Below are positions 1 to 9,475 of a stretch of DNA of 64,000 nucleotides, in pieces (the stretch's first letter is position 1; every line of letters begins with the position of its first letter). Location: positions 33,641-97,640 of IMG/VR virus record IMGVR_UViG_3300027730_000007. The stretch is one strand, 5' to 3'. The notes below the pieces were generated by a model. It did not search any database. It saw only the letters and a program-made list of their open reading frames with translations, and was not told the origin of the DNA. The position numbers were made by a program, and so were the translations under genes. Origin of the DNA: a virus.

Positions 1-1
1 A

Positions 2-397
2 CGTGTATTATTTGTTGGTACGATTGACTATTTGCGTAAGAATTCAATCAATAATTTGATACAAAAAACTGCTGATAATAATCAAGAACTCTGGTTGGTT
101 GGTCAATATAACGGTGTTACGGAATCTGAATTAAATATGGGGCCACACGTAAGTTATTTTCCACCAACATCTAGTATTGAAAAATATATACAAGAATGTG
201 ATGAAACTGCTGGTATACTATTAGGTAGAACAACCATTGAAGGTTGGATGTGTGGTAAGAAAGGGTGGATATATGATGTTGACTCATCTGGTACAATACT
301 TAGCAGTTCATTACATGATGTTCCGACAGATATAGATAAATTTTATGCCAATAATGTAGTCAAAGAAATAATAGAAGAATATAAATCAATATTGTAA
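2..397 (+). CDS. Glycosyltransferase, C-terminal part (cut by window start)
   Basis: The frame is open from the first bases and reads LFVGTIDYLRK before any start codon, so the gene begins upstream and only its last 131 residues are here. They look like the C-terminal Rossmann half of a GT-B (GT4-like) enzyme: a LFVGTID strand, ELWLVGQY, then ILLGRTTIEGWMCGKKG where the donor-sugar site of this fold lies. It probably transfers a sugar from a nucleotide donor. The stop overlaps the next start (TAATG), so it heads or belongs to the cluster that follows. A TTG at 32 is not a real start. The GT-B assignment rests on motif resemblance only. Confidence 0.7.
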   Translation, partial: RVLFVGTIDYLRKNSINNLIQKTADNNQELWLVGQYNGVTESELNMGPHVSYFPPTSSIEKYIQECDETAGILLGRTTIEGWMCGKKGWIYDVDSSGTILSSSLHDVPTDIDKFYANNVVKEIIEEYKSIL

Positions 398-1383
398 TGA
401 GTAGCATTAAGGAATGGTTACGGAGTAAAGTGGCTTCAGTATTTATATCATTATCTAACGTAGAGAAGAATACTATAACGCAAGGTTCTGACCAAGTAAG
501 TAATGATACACACTACACTAGAAGGAATACGCAGGGTACCTTAGCTGATTCGTTAATCAATGGTGAGGTTACCCAAGAAGTACAAAACTTGCGTTGGAGA
601 ACCTATAATATATTGAATCAAGTTTCTGGGTATAAGTCCAAAGTAGTTGGTTATGATGAAGATGGCCTACCAGTAACTGAAATGGTTAAATTAGATGTGA
701 GCAAAGAACTAGATAATATTAAATTAGATACTGCTGATTCTTATGTATTAGAGATGGTTGTCGATAATTCTGAAATTACCAACAATACTAATGATATAAT
801 GTTTGGTAAACATTTATTGGTATATGATACCCCTAAGATTATGTTTGGTGAGCTTAACACTAGTGACGATAAAATACCAGAGGCTGTTGAAAAATTTGCG
901 TCACATGGTACAATTAATGACACCGAATACCATGCAATTAATAAAACAGAAAAACCATTATTTGTTGGTCGTGACTTTTTTCCTAAGTTTAATATTGAAG
1001 ATTACACAACCAAATTAAATATTAGAAGAATTGATGAAGAACATAGACTACTAGAATTTTATGTTAGTAAGTACCCAGATACCCATAGGAAGAACTCTGG
1101 GTTATTCATTAAAGAAGTAACAAAGGCAATAGCTAATCCAACCCACATTAACTTTTTAGAGATAAAAAATGTATCATTTGTTACTGATAATACGATTGGT
1201 GCTAGTAACTACTTAAGATTTACTTATGATATACTTAAGTTTGACAAGATAGTTGAATTTAATGGCTCTTACGTTATTAAATTTATCGGCAAGGTAAGCA
1301 TTAATGGGGTAAATATCTTTGAAGAATTTAGGGTTACTGAGCTGGATGATAAATATAAAAATAAAGAAACCAAGAATCGATGA
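397..1383 (+). CDS. Unknown protein, possibly a phage structural protein
   Basis: A 328-residue protein I cannot assign. It starts one base inside the previous stop and its own stop overlaps the following glycosyltransferase start, so it is translationally linked to the cluster. No signal peptide, membrane segment or nucleotide-binding motif is visible. The N-terminus is polar and Ser/Thr/Asn-rich, followed by a conserved-looking stretch around residues 45-75 (GTLADSLINGEVTQEV) and a beta-rich C-terminal half (VEFNGSYVIKFIGKV). This texture suggests a virion protein rather than an enzyme, but that is a guess. Confidence 0.75.
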   Translation: MSSIKEWLRSKVASVFISLSNVEKNTITQGSDQVSNDTHYTRRNTQGTLADSLINGEVTQEVQNLRWRTYNILNQVSGYKSKVVGYDEDGLPVTEMVKLDVSKELDNIKLDTADSYVLEMVVDNSEITNNTNDIMFGKHLLVYDTPKIMFGELNTSDDKIPEAVEKFASHGTINDTEYHAINKTEKPLFVGRDFFPKFNIEDYTTKLNIRRIDEEHRLLEFYVSKYPDTHRKNSGLFIKEVTKAIANPTHINFLEIKNVSFVTDNTIGASNYLRFTYDILKFDKIVEFNGSYVIKFIGKVSINGVNIFEEFRVTELDDKYKNKETKNR

Positions 1384-2039
1384 AACTACTAATAAAATTT
1401 CCAACTAGAAATAGACCACATAAATTCTTAAAGACTTTGCACACTTACATGCGTCATCTTTATGATAAAGATACTGAAATAATTGTAAGCTGTGACCTAG
1501 ATGATACATCAATGTCTGAGTCTTATATAATAGATTTCGTCAGTCAATACCCAAATGTTAAGTTACATTATAGTAACAATAAATCAAAGATTGAAGCGGT
1601 AAATGCTGATTTAACAGATGTTGATTTTGATATTTTATTATTGGCTTCTGATGATATGATTCCAATAATACAAGATTTTGATGTAATAATTAAAAATAAA
1701 ATGATTGAACACTACCCAGATACCGATGGTGTTTTATGGTTTAACGATGGTTACCAAGGCAATCGACTAAATACACTCTGTATCTTAGGTAAAAAATACT
1801 ATGATAGATTTAATTATATTTATAACCCAGAATATATTAGTGTATGGTCTGATAATGAATTTATGGATGTTGCCAATATATTAGGTAAACAAACTTACTT
1901 TGATGATGTAATTATACAACACCAACATCCAGATTGGGGTCATGGTACGCACGATGTCATACATACATTAAATAATAAGTATGGAGTACACGATAAAAAA
2001 ATTTATGAAAATAGGCGAAATAATAATTTTTATTTATGA
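1380..2039 (+). CDS. GT-A type glycosyltransferase (GT2-like)
   Basis: 219 residues. It begins MKLLIKFPTRNRP, the usual opening strand and basic loop of GT2-like enzymes, followed by EIIVSCDLDD and a second acidic cluster LLLASDDM near residue 95 that can serve as the metal/nucleotide-sugar DxD site. Near the C-terminus, VWSDNEFMDVA and HQHPDWGHG resemble the catalytic-base and lid segments of this fold. The ATG overlaps the preceding stop by 4 bases, and the stop overlaps the next start, so the genes form one operon. Sugar and acceptor cannot be read from the sequence. Confidence 0.75.
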   Translation: MKLLIKFPTRNRPHKFLKTLHTYMRHLYDKDTEIIVSCDLDDTSMSESYIIDFVSQYPNVKLHYSNNKSKIEAVNADLTDVDFDILLLASDDMIPIIQDFDVIIKNKMIEHYPDTDGVLWFNDGYQGNRLNTLCILGKKYYDRFNYIYNPEYISVWSDNEFMDVANILGKQTYFDDVIIQHQHPDWGHGTHDVIHTLNNKYGVHDKKIYENRRNNNFYL

Positions 2040-2866
2040 AGACGGCATTCAATACAATGTTAAAAAATGAAGCTAATATACTACCTGTTATATTAGAAAT
2101 ATGGAAAAAATATCCAATAGATTTATTTATATTTTATGACGATAATTCAACTGATGAATCGGTTAAATTAATACGTGAAATTTTAGGTGAGGGTAGATAT
2201 ATAGTAATAAATGATAAATTAACCTTTTTTAACGAATCACATAATCGACAACGAATGATTGATATCTCTAGAGACAATAACGTTGATATTGTTTTTTCTA
2301 TTGATTGTGACGAATTGTTGTCAACAACAATTGTGGATAACTTTACTAATTTTTTAAAAATCTACAATACACATGATATGTTTTTATTTTGGTATAATAG
2401 TGTTAACAATACAATAACTGAATATCGAACAGACCCACAATATATAAATAATTATCGAAGTTTTATATTACCGCTGAATAAAACGGGTAACTTAGACACT
2501 AGTCAATTTAAATACCACACACCAAGAACACCAAATGTTAATTTGCCCAAGATGTACAACAATGATTTTGGTATAATACATTTACAAGCACTTAACACTA
2601 AATATTACGCTATAAAACAGTTATGGTATAAACATCATGAATTTGTCAATTATGGACATAGTGTTGAATTTATTAATTCAAGATATGATTCGGTTGTTAA
2701 TAACTTGAATTTTAATGCAAAAAAAATTGACAATAGATTAATAGAGGGTATTAATATTGACGTAAATATTTTTGAAGGATTGGAAAATGAAAAAGGTTAC
2801 CTAAAATTTATTCAGGATAACTACAATGAAAAATTAATAACATTTGGTAAAGAATTTTTAATATGA
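2036..2866 (+). CDS. GT-A type glycosyltransferase (Glyco_tranf_2_4-like)
   Basis: 276 residues. The N-terminus KTAFNTMLKNEANILPVILE is typical of GT2-related enzymes whose first motif is 'KNE.. L...L'. It is followed by FIFYDDNSTDES (donor-binding strand plus DD) and VFSIDCDELL, a clear DxD-type metal site near residue 93. The C-terminal third contains conserved-looking His positions (HLQAL, YKHHEF) as in the PF13704-like family. ATGA overlap on both sides puts it in the same polycistronic unit. Substrate unknown. Confidence 0.75.
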   Translation: MKTAFNTMLKNEANILPVILEIWKKYPIDLFIFYDDNSTDESVKLIREILGEGRYIVINDKLTFFNESHNRQRMIDISRDNNVDIVFSIDCDELLSTTIVDNFTNFLKIYNTHDMFLFWYNSVNNTITEYRTDPQYINNYRSFILPLNKTGNLDTSQFKYHTPRTPNVNLPKMYNNDFGIIHLQALNTKYYAIKQLWYKHHEFVNYGHSVEFINSRYDSVVNNLNFNAKKIDNRLIEGINIDVNIFEGLENEKGYLKFIQDNYNEKLITFGKEFLI

Positions 2867-3606
2867 ATGATTACACGATTGCTATAACTACGTTTTCTAA
2901 AAGATATGATTATGTTGTTAAACTTATAAAACAAATTAGGTCTCACACTAATAAAACTATTGTCTTATCAATTAATGGTGAGAAAGATGGTATATTTAAT
3001 GATGATTATCGTAAAAAAATACTTGAGTTATGCTCTAGTTATGAGAATGTATATCCATCATTTTTTATTGAGACTAGGGGGTTGTCAAAAATGTGGAATT
3101 CGTTATTGATTATGTCATATTATGATAATATACTAATGTTAAATGATGATATTGAAATATTAGAATCAAACATATTTCAAACCGTTGAAAATCATATTAA
3201 TTCAGACGCTTATCTTGGATTAACCAAAATTAATAATTCATTTTCTCATTTTATCGTTAATAAAACTTTAATGGACCGAATTGGCTATTTTGATGAGCGA
3301 TTATTAGGGTTTGGTGAGGAAGATGGTGATATAACGTATCGACTATTAAAAATTGGAATACCTATCATTAATATATCAGTAACTGGGGTTATTAATATTG
3401 TGACAAATATTAGACACGACCATATTACGGCTGGTATTGGTAAATACTCAAAATTTAATAGGGATTTTATTTATAACTTTAAATATAGTCCAAATATGTC
3501 AAGTAATTATCGTGGTATGTTTGACACACCAATGGACCAAAAGTTGCCAGATTTACATCAATACCCAACCGAACAATTTTTTCTAGAGAATAAATCTAAA
3601 CTATAG
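2863..3606 (+). CDS. GT2 family glycosyltransferase
   Basis: 247 residues with a complete GT-A core. It opens with YTIAITTFSKRYDY, has TIVLSINGEKDG as the second strand and LMLNDDIEIL around residue 95 as the DxD-like metal site. The segment GYFDERLLGFGEEDGDITYRL (about 140-160) contains the ED-type catalytic base seen in many GT2 enzymes. Overlaps both neighbours by 4 bases or less. Likely adds one residue to a surface or virion glycan, the acceptor being unknown. Confidence 0.8.
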   Translation: MNDYTIAITTFSKRYDYVVKLIKQIRSHTNKTIVLSINGEKDGIFNDDYRKKILELCSSYENVYPSFFIETRGLSKMWNSLLIMSYYDNILMLNDDIEILESNIFQTVENHINSDAYLGLTKINNSFSHFIVNKTLMDRIGYFDERLLGFGEEDGDITYRLLKIGIPIINISVTGVINIVTNIRHDHITAGIGKYSKFNRDFIYNFKYSPNMSSNYRGMFDTPMDQKLPDLHQYPTEQFFLENKSKL

Positions 3607-4820
3607 TGAAAATAATAAATCTAGTTGATATCGATATTTATATTAAATTATTAGAACCTGATAATAATAATAGAGATATTAACATATACAAATTATCAAA
3701 GGTAATCCCAACTGGGGAATCACTTATATACCCGAACCCTTTATTCTATTCAAAACATACCAATAATATATATAACCCTATTAATGAAAATATAATGTCA
3801 TTAAAAGGTGTTGGTAAATCTAACACATTTAATATTAATAATTTAGAGTATAAAAAAATAATTGATATACCAGTATTTTTTTTTATTTATAATACTGATA
3901 ACTATTTTCATTTTATTTATGACACATTACCGTATTTAATATCATATTTTAAACTTAAAGAAACAATACCAAACTTAAAGTTATTGGTTAATTATCCAAA
4001 TTCCTCCATGCGACAATTCTATCGATTTGTGAGTGACACATTAAATATTTTAGGTATTAGTGAAACGGATTTTATTTTTGTTAATAATAATATTTTATAT
4101 GATACTGTTTATATTTCTTCATCATACACTCACGGAATCGATTCAAATCTTCCACCTAGAAAAGAAATATATGATTTATATAATTTAATGGTTTCTAAAG
4201 TTAATTTAGATTATAACACACCAAAAAAAATATACGTTTCTAGACGAAGCTGGATACATGGCGATACATCTAACATGGGTACTAATTACACTAACAGACG
4301 TAAGCTTGATATAGAAAATGAATTAGTCGACCTATTAGTTAAAAATGATTATACTGAAGTATTTCCAGAGTCACTAACAATGTTAGAAAAAATACATCTA
4401 TTCTCAAATGCTGAGAAAATAATAGGCCCAATTGGTGGTGGTCTATGTAATGTTTTATTTTCAAAGAAACAATGTGAATTAATCGCTATAATTTCACCAG
4501 AATTTTTTAATGTAAATGAACGATTTACATTTTCATTAAATAATGTAAATTTATTTTTATTTGACGATGTTAAACATACTGAGACGACTGACTTCAAATC
4601 ATTTATGCGAGTTAAATACGGTTCAATAATTGGGGAAATAATTAATGTTTATGATGATTCAGTTAAATTAGCTTATAATAATGTTTCGATTGCTGGATGG
4701 AATAGTGAAACTGAGTATCAAACTATTATAGTCAAAACAAAAGATTGTATTAAGTTAGATAATGGGTTAAATTCCCCATGGACATTTGATATAGGTAAAT
4801 TTAAAGAAAAATTTTTATGA
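3606..4820 (+). CDS. GT61-type glycosyltransferase
   Basis: 404 residues. It starts at GTG, one base inside the previous stop, the only start fitting the overlap pattern of the operon. Hallmarks of the GT61 (DUF563) family are in order: NYFHFIYDTLPYL near residue 95, KKIYVSRRSWIHG near 200, and EVFPESLTMLEKIHLFSNAEKIIGP followed by GGGLCNVLF near 255-285. GT61 enzymes include xylosyl- and other capsule/glycan transferases. The C-terminal ~80 residues extend past the family core and are not recognised. Stop overlaps the next ATG. Confidence 0.8.
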   Translation: MKIINLVDIDIYIKLLEPDNNNRDINIYKLSKVIPTGESLIYPNPLFYSKHTNNIYNPINENIMSLKGVGKSNTFNINNLEYKKIIDIPVFFFIYNTDNYFHFIYDTLPYLISYFKLKETIPNLKLLVNYPNSSMRQFYRFVSDTLNILGISETDFIFVNNNILYDTVYISSSYTHGIDSNLPPRKEIYDLYNLMVSKVNLDYNTPKKIYVSRRSWIHGDTSNMGTNYTNRRKLDIENELVDLLVKNDYTEVFPESLTMLEKIHLFSNAEKIIGPIGGGLCNVLFSKKQCELIAIISPEFFNVNERFTFSLNNVNLFLFDDVKHTETTDFKSFMRVKYGSIIGEIINVYDDSVKLAYNNVSIAGWNSETEYQTIIVKTKDCIKLDNGLNSPWTFDIGKFKEKFL

Positions 4821-5629
4821 CAAATATTAATTATATAGTTTATAGTCACACATCTTATTTGGATATTTTAAATATTCAAACCGATTATTTAAGTGGTCAT
4901 GGTAATTTGACCCTTTTTATTAATTCTAATAATTTATCATTAGATAATTTATATAATAAATATAATAGGGTTATTTTCTATGACGATAGTTTTCAATACG
5001 CTAAACGATTATTAGATTGTTTAACCCAAATAGATGACGAATATTTTTTATTAATTCACGATATTGATATTGTATTAAATGTGGATGGTGAAATATTAAA
5101 AAGTTTTTATGAATTTATGAAATCAAAAAACGTTGATAGAGTCGATTTAAAGCAATCGCACAATCTAAACGTATCAAACGTCATAGAAGTGTCTAAAGAT
5201 GTCTCACCAGCCTTATGGTGCGTTATTAACACTAATGAAATTGGTGAGGGTATTTACCTTGTTAAACAAGAAGACCCAAAAGACTTTATATATAACGTCA
5301 ATCCATCAATCTGGAAGCGTAAATCATTACTACAATTATTAAACACATATTCAGAAAAAACGTATAGAACAATTGAGGGTATAGATGTACAAAATTATTG
5401 TAAATGTTTTGATGTTTATAAATTATATTCTAAAAACGCAATAGAGTGCGGTTATTTTATTTGTTTGGATATTTTTAAATTTTTACATATAAGTCATAGT
5501 GGTAAGTTACTAAGACTAACTAACACATTTACAACGGAGTATAACCAGTCATACGTACCTATTAGTGAAGATTACATTAACATCGTAAATAATTATAATT
5601 TAAAAGATTCAAATAAATGGATACATTAG
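4817..5629 (+). CDS. Putative GT-A glycosyltransferase
   Basis: 270 residues. There is an N-terminal Rossmann-like strand INYIVYSHTSYLDIL, then YFLLIHDIDIVLN near residue 80, whose DxD and hydrophobic context fit a metal-binding GT-A site. A Cys-rich segment (NYCKCFDVYK, ECGYFICLD) near the C-terminus could be structural. The family is not identifiable from motifs alone, and I assign it mainly by the DxD motif and its position among glycosyltransferases. The 3' end overlaps the next gene by 13 bases. Confidence 0.6.
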   Translation: MTNINYIVYSHTSYLDILNIQTDYLSGHGNLTLFINSNNLSLDNLYNKYNRVIFYDDSFQYAKRLLDCLTQIDDEYFLLIHDIDIVLNVDGEILKSFYEFMKSKNVDRVDLKQSHNLNVSNVIEVSKDVSPALWCVINTNEIGEGIYLVKQEDPKDFIYNVNPSIWKRKSLLQLLNTYSEKTYRTIEGIDVQNYCKCFDVYKLYSKNAIECGYFICLDIFKFLHISHSGKLLRLTNTFTTEYNQSYVPISEDYINIVNNYNLKDSNKWIH

Positions 5630-6375
5630 AGAATTATAGGGTTTCATTTATAATAGCGCACAAATATTTTAGGGGTTATGAATCACATTTAAAATATTAT
5701 ATAGAACAAATTTTTAATTTGTATAATAACGCCTTTATTGTTGTTGTTGACAACAATTCAACGTTTAAAAGTGAGATATTTGATACCTTACCAAATAATA
5801 ACAACATCGTATTATTAGATAATAATATTGATTGTAAGTTTGAATTAGGTGCGTATCAGGTAGGTATAAAATATATGATTGATAATAATTTAATACATTT
5901 ATTCGATTATTATGTATTCACACAAGATAATTTTATATTAAAAAATAAATACAATTTTAATAATTTATTTGACCATAACATAAATGCATGTCAAATAAAT
6001 AGTTGGAAAAATGATTGGGCCAAAATGGACGTTTGTGAACCAATTTTAAAAAATATTGGATTGTTTAATAAATTAGACGAGAGTAAACTTTGTTGGTGTA
6101 ATAGTTTCATCACAAGTAAAAAAGTTGTTAATAAATTATATGAATATTTAACCAAAATAGTAATAACTACCAGACATCAAAGTGAGGGTTCTGAACGTTA
6201 TCTAGGCAGAATTTTATTAGAATTAAATGATGGTCACCCAACAATTGATATTGATGGTGATATCGGTGAATTAATTAAAAAATACGATTGTTGGAATGTC
6301 ACACCAAGGAATGAAATTAATTCATACTTTATTAAAGTTGTACAACAAAAAAATGAACGAACTATAGATAAATGA
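5617..6375 (+). CDS. Putative GT-A glycosyltransferase
   Basis: 252 residues. RVSFIIAHKYFRGYESHL is a GT2-like first strand, AFIVVVDNNST a second strand with the typical DNNS turn, and YYVFTQDNFIL the expected region for the metal site, here QDN rather than a full DxD. The atypical site could mean a divergent or inactive enzyme. Overlaps neighbours by 13 and 4 bases. Placed in the glycan cluster by context and fold-like motifs. Confidence 0.6.
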   Translation: MDTLENYRVSFIIAHKYFRGYESHLKYYIEQIFNLYNNAFIVVVDNNSTFKSEIFDTLPNNNNIVLLDNNIDCKFELGAYQVGIKYMIDNNLIHLFDYYVFTQDNFILKNKYNFNNLFDHNINACQINSWKNDWAKMDVCEPILKNIGLFNKLDESKLCWCNSFITSKKVVNKLYEYLTKIVITTRHQSEGSERYLGRILLELNDGHPTIDIDGDIGELIKKYDCWNVTPRNEINSYFIKVVQQKNERTIDK

Positions 6376-7268
6376 TTATTGAAAATATAAATATAGGTAA
6401 AATAGGTTATAATATTAATCATGATATACATATAAACGAGTATTATATGTATATTGTTAATCTATTTAAGGGATGGTTACACTCACAAGATAAAGCTTTA
6501 AATTTAGTAATAGGTAATTATAACTTTAATTTTGGAAATAATAATAAAATAATAAAAATAGATGTTCAATGTGAACATACATTAGTTAAAGATGGTGGTC
6601 GCTCTATAGGTGAACGAATATACGGTCAGGTAAAACATAAAGACGGTAATTATTTAGTTAGAATTGATAAATATGATTATTTAAATTCGTTAGATATTGT
6701 AATAGAATATAGTTTACCTAATATGTTTAATATTTTATCTAATAAAAAATTTAATGATTACTACACCAAAAATATTTATATTGCCCCTATACTTTATGAT
6801 ATTAATTTTTCTAACTTAAATAAAACTGATATTGTAACACTTTTTTCTAAAAACGGTAGTCAACGTAGAGGTAATATTTTAGCTGATATGGTTAAATTAA
6901 ATATTCCAAATAAAACAATCGAGTCTTGCTTTAGTAGTCAATGTATATTGGATTTATATGATAGTTGTAGAATTCTGGTAAATGTCCACCAAACAGACCA
7001 TCATCATACCTTTGAAGAACTTAGGGTATTACCAGCATTATTAAATGGTGTTATCATTATTAGTGAAGACGTACCATTAAAAGAAACTATCAAATACAGT
7101 GATTATATCATTTGGGTTAATTATGATGAAATTGCCAATAAAACACTAGAAGTTATGAATAATTATGATTATTATTATAATAAAATTTTTGGTGATGGTG
7201 TTTTAAGTTTAATTTTAACTAATTTAAAAGATAATAATATAAAAACAATTAATAATATAAAAATATGA
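6372..7268 (+). CDS. Putative GT-B glycosyltransferase
   Basis: 298 residues, extremely AT-rich coding sequence. The C-terminal half looks like the donor-binding domain of a GT-B enzyme: VTLFSKNGSQRRGNILADM, then RILVNVHQTDHHHTFEELRVLPAL followed by GVIIISEDVP and YIIWVNYDEI. The run HHHTFEELR is where GT4-like enzymes carry the E-x7-E donor motif. The N-terminal domain is unrecognised. ATG overlaps the preceding stop and the stop overlaps the following start. Confidence 0.65.
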   Translation: MIIENINIGKIGYNINHDIHINEYYMYIVNLFKGWLHSQDKALNLVIGNYNFNFGNNNKIIKIDVQCEHTLVKDGGRSIGERIYGQVKHKDGNYLVRIDKYDYLNSLDIVIEYSLPNMFNILSNKKFNDYYTKNIYIAPILYDINFSNLNKTDIVTLFSKNGSQRRGNILADMVKLNIPNKTIESCFSSQCILDLYDSCRILVNVHQTDHHHTFEELRVLPALLNGVIIISEDVPLKETIKYSDYIIWVNYDEIANKTLEVMNNYDYYYNKIFGDGVLSLILTNLKDNNIKTINNIKI

Positions 7269-8722
7269 AAGTTGCATTACTTATAGCTGGATATTTAAGA
7301 AGTTATAGTGAGAATATAAACTTCATTAAAAAAGAAATTATTGACAAATACAAAGATGTCGATGTGTATTTACATATAACAAACAGTGAAAACTCAGAGG
7401 ATAAATATTTTAATCAAATAGATGATTCAGATATTAAACGTATTACTTCAGATTTAAATCCTATATCTACAATTATTGAAAAAAATATACACTACACTGA
7501 TGATAAATTAATGAACAATTTAATAAATCATTGGAGTAAGTTATATAAATTGAATAGCTTAAAGAAGCTTACTGAAGAGTATAAAGATGAAAAATATGAC
7601 TTGGTTATTAGATACAGGCCAGACCTTTCAATAAAAACTGAAAATATTTTTTATGAGTTTGCTAAAGGTGTTGTTTTTATACCTAAAGATAGTAAGATTG
7701 ACAAGATACGCTTAACCAAACCAACTGATAAATATCTTTGCGATGCATTGGCTTTTGGTGATTCAGTTAGTATGGATAACTATTTTAATATATATAAAAA
7801 TTTAAGTAAATTAATGGCTAACCATGGGGTGGTTTCTGAGACATTATTATACAAATATCTTAATCTATTTAATATTAACTATAAATTAATCGATATTGAA
7901 TATAGTTTTTTACTCTCTAAATGTAATGTTTTTGCTATTTGTGGTGATTCTGGTTCTGGAAAATCAACACTAAGCAATTTATTAAAAGATACATTTACCG
8001 ATTCATTCAAATTAGAATGTGATAGATACCATAAATGGGAACGAACAAATAGGAATTGGGATACTATAACGCATTTAAACCCAAGAGCTAACTACATAAC
8101 TAAGATGAATGAGGATATTTTTAACCTTAAAGTTGGAAATGAAATATTCCAAGTGGATTATAATCATAATAATGGTAAATTTACAGATAAACAATTAATA
8201 AACCCAGCTAATAATTTAATTGTTTGTGGCCTACATAGTTTATACGGTAAGCATGAATTATTTGATTTGAAAATCTATATGGATACCGATGATAATTTGA
8301 AAAAAAAATGGAAAATAATCCGTGATGTTAAAGAACGTGGATATACAGTTGAAAAAGTATTAGAAAGTATTGAAAAAAGGTCAGCTGATTTTATCCAATA
8401 TATAGAGCCACAAAAAGATGCCTCTGATTTAATAATAAGATTTTTTACGGTGGAAGAAGTTAACTTTAATGACCTCGATGCTAATCCAAAAATAAGTTTA
8501 GAAATCTCAATTAGTAATGTTTTTAATACTGAGAAAATACAAGAAATTCTTAAAACTAAAAGTATCTTATTTACTACTAGTTTTAATGACAAATTTACTA
8601 AATTTATTTTTTTAGATTATGAAAATATTAATTTTTTTAGTAGTGTAGAAATACCTATCACTGGTACCTTTTATGATTATATATTATTTTTTATTTTTCA
8701 ATTAGGGTTTACTAATCAATAA
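7265..8722 (+). CDS. Fusion: glycan-related N-terminal domain + uridine kinase/phosphoribulokinase-like domain
   Basis: 485 residues in two parts. Residues 1-215 begin VALLIAGYLRSY and contain YDLVIRYRPDLSIKT, a domain that accompanies glycosyltransferase clusters. From about 222 a P-loop kinase starts: Walker A GDSGSGKST at 227-235, then CDRYHKWER and HLNPRANYI, the substrate loop typical of the PRK/uridine kinase family. The kinase part runs to about 430, and the last ~55 residues are hydrophobic and unassigned. It could phosphorylate a sugar or nucleoside that the downstream aldolase, phosphatase and nucleotidyltransferase process. The fusion is what makes it odd. Kinase family assignment is firm, substrate unknown. 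Confidence 0.75.
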   Translation: MKVALLIAGYLRSYSENINFIKKEIIDKYKDVDVYLHITNSENSEDKYFNQIDDSDIKRITSDLNPISTIIEKNIHYTDDKLMNNLINHWSKLYKLNSLKKLTEEYKDEKYDLVIRYRPDLSIKTENIFYEFAKGVVFIPKDSKIDKIRLTKPTDKYLCDALAFGDSVSMDNYFNIYKNLSKLMANHGVVSETLLYKYLNLFNINYKLIDIEYSFLLSKCNVFAICGDSGSGKSTLSNLLKDTFTDSFKLECDRYHKWERTNRNWDTITHLNPRANYITKMNEDIFNLKVGNEIFQVDYNHNNGKFTDKQLINPANNLIVCGLHSLYGKHELFDLKIYMDTDDNLKKKWKIIRDVKERGYTVEKVLESIEKRSADFIQYIEPQKDASDLIIRFFTVEEVNFNDLDANPKISLEISISNVFNTEKIQEILKTKSILFTTSFNDKFTKFIFLDYENINFFSSVEIPITGTFYDYILFFIFQLGFTNQ

Positions 8723-8749
8723 AAAAATATTATTTTTTTAATAAAAATT

Positions 8750-9475
8750 ATGGATAAACTTAAACAAATAAGCAACGAAAATAAATTAAACGAAATTAGT
8801 CAAAATACTTATGACAAGTTTAATAACTTTATTTTTTCGGAGGATATAAAATTAACTGGTAAACTTTTACATAGATTTGAATACTTTTTAAAAATAAAAG
8901 ATTTACCAGGTGATATAGTAGAAATTGGTGTATTTAAGGGTTCTGGGGTGGCTAGTTTTATGAAATTTATTGAGATTTACTGCCCAAATTCGAATAAAAA
9001 GGTTGTTGGTTTTGATATTTTCGATACGTTTGAGGCTAAGGAAATTCTTAATAAAGATGGTGATTTAGATAAAGACAATATGACTATTGTTTATGATAGA
9101 GTTGACTCAAAAGACTTAACGCTAGAAGCTGTTACTAACCAAATAATTAAAACCAAAATTACTACCGATAAATTTAAATTAATTAAAGGAGATGTTCAAG
9201 ATACGATACCTAAATTTTTAGAGGAAAACTTAGGCTTTAGAATATCTTTATTATATATTGACGTTGATTTAGATAGGCCCACATATTATTCATTAAAATA
9301 CCTTTGGGATAGAATACTTCCTGGTGGTTATATACTTTTTGATGAGTATGAATACCATAAATTTAGCGAAAGTGCTGGTGTTGAGCGTTTCTTAAAAGAA
9401 ATGGGTATTGAATACAACCTTAAATCAACTAACTGGGTCGCCCCAACAGCCTTTATGCTTAAGAAAGGATTCTAA
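8750..9475 (+). CDS. TylF-like SAM-dependent O-methyltransferase
   Basis: 241 residues. PGDIVEIGVFKGSGVASFM (about 55-75) is the SAM-binding motif I of the TylF/MycF (macrocin O-methyltransferase) family, followed by VVGFDIFDTFE and LLYIDVDLDRPTYYSL, the metal-ligating acidic segment of this family. LPGGYILFDEYEYH contains the later acidic motif. Such enzymes methylate sugar hydroxyls, which fits the neighbouring sugar-building genes. A 27-base AT-rich gap separates it from the kinase fusion. Its stop abuts the aldolase start. Confidence 0.8.
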   Translation: MDKLKQISNENKLNEISQNTYDKFNNFIFSEDIKLTGKLLHRFEYFLKIKDLPGDIVEIGVFKGSGVASFMKFIEIYCPNSNKKVVGFDIFDTFEAKEILNKDGDLDKDNMTIVYDRVDSKDLTLEAVTNQIIKTKITTDKFKLIKGDVQDTIPKFLEENLGFRISLLYIDVDLDRPTYYSLKYLWDRILPGGYILFDEYEYHKFSESAGVERFLKEMGIEYNLKSTNWVAPTAFMLKKGF

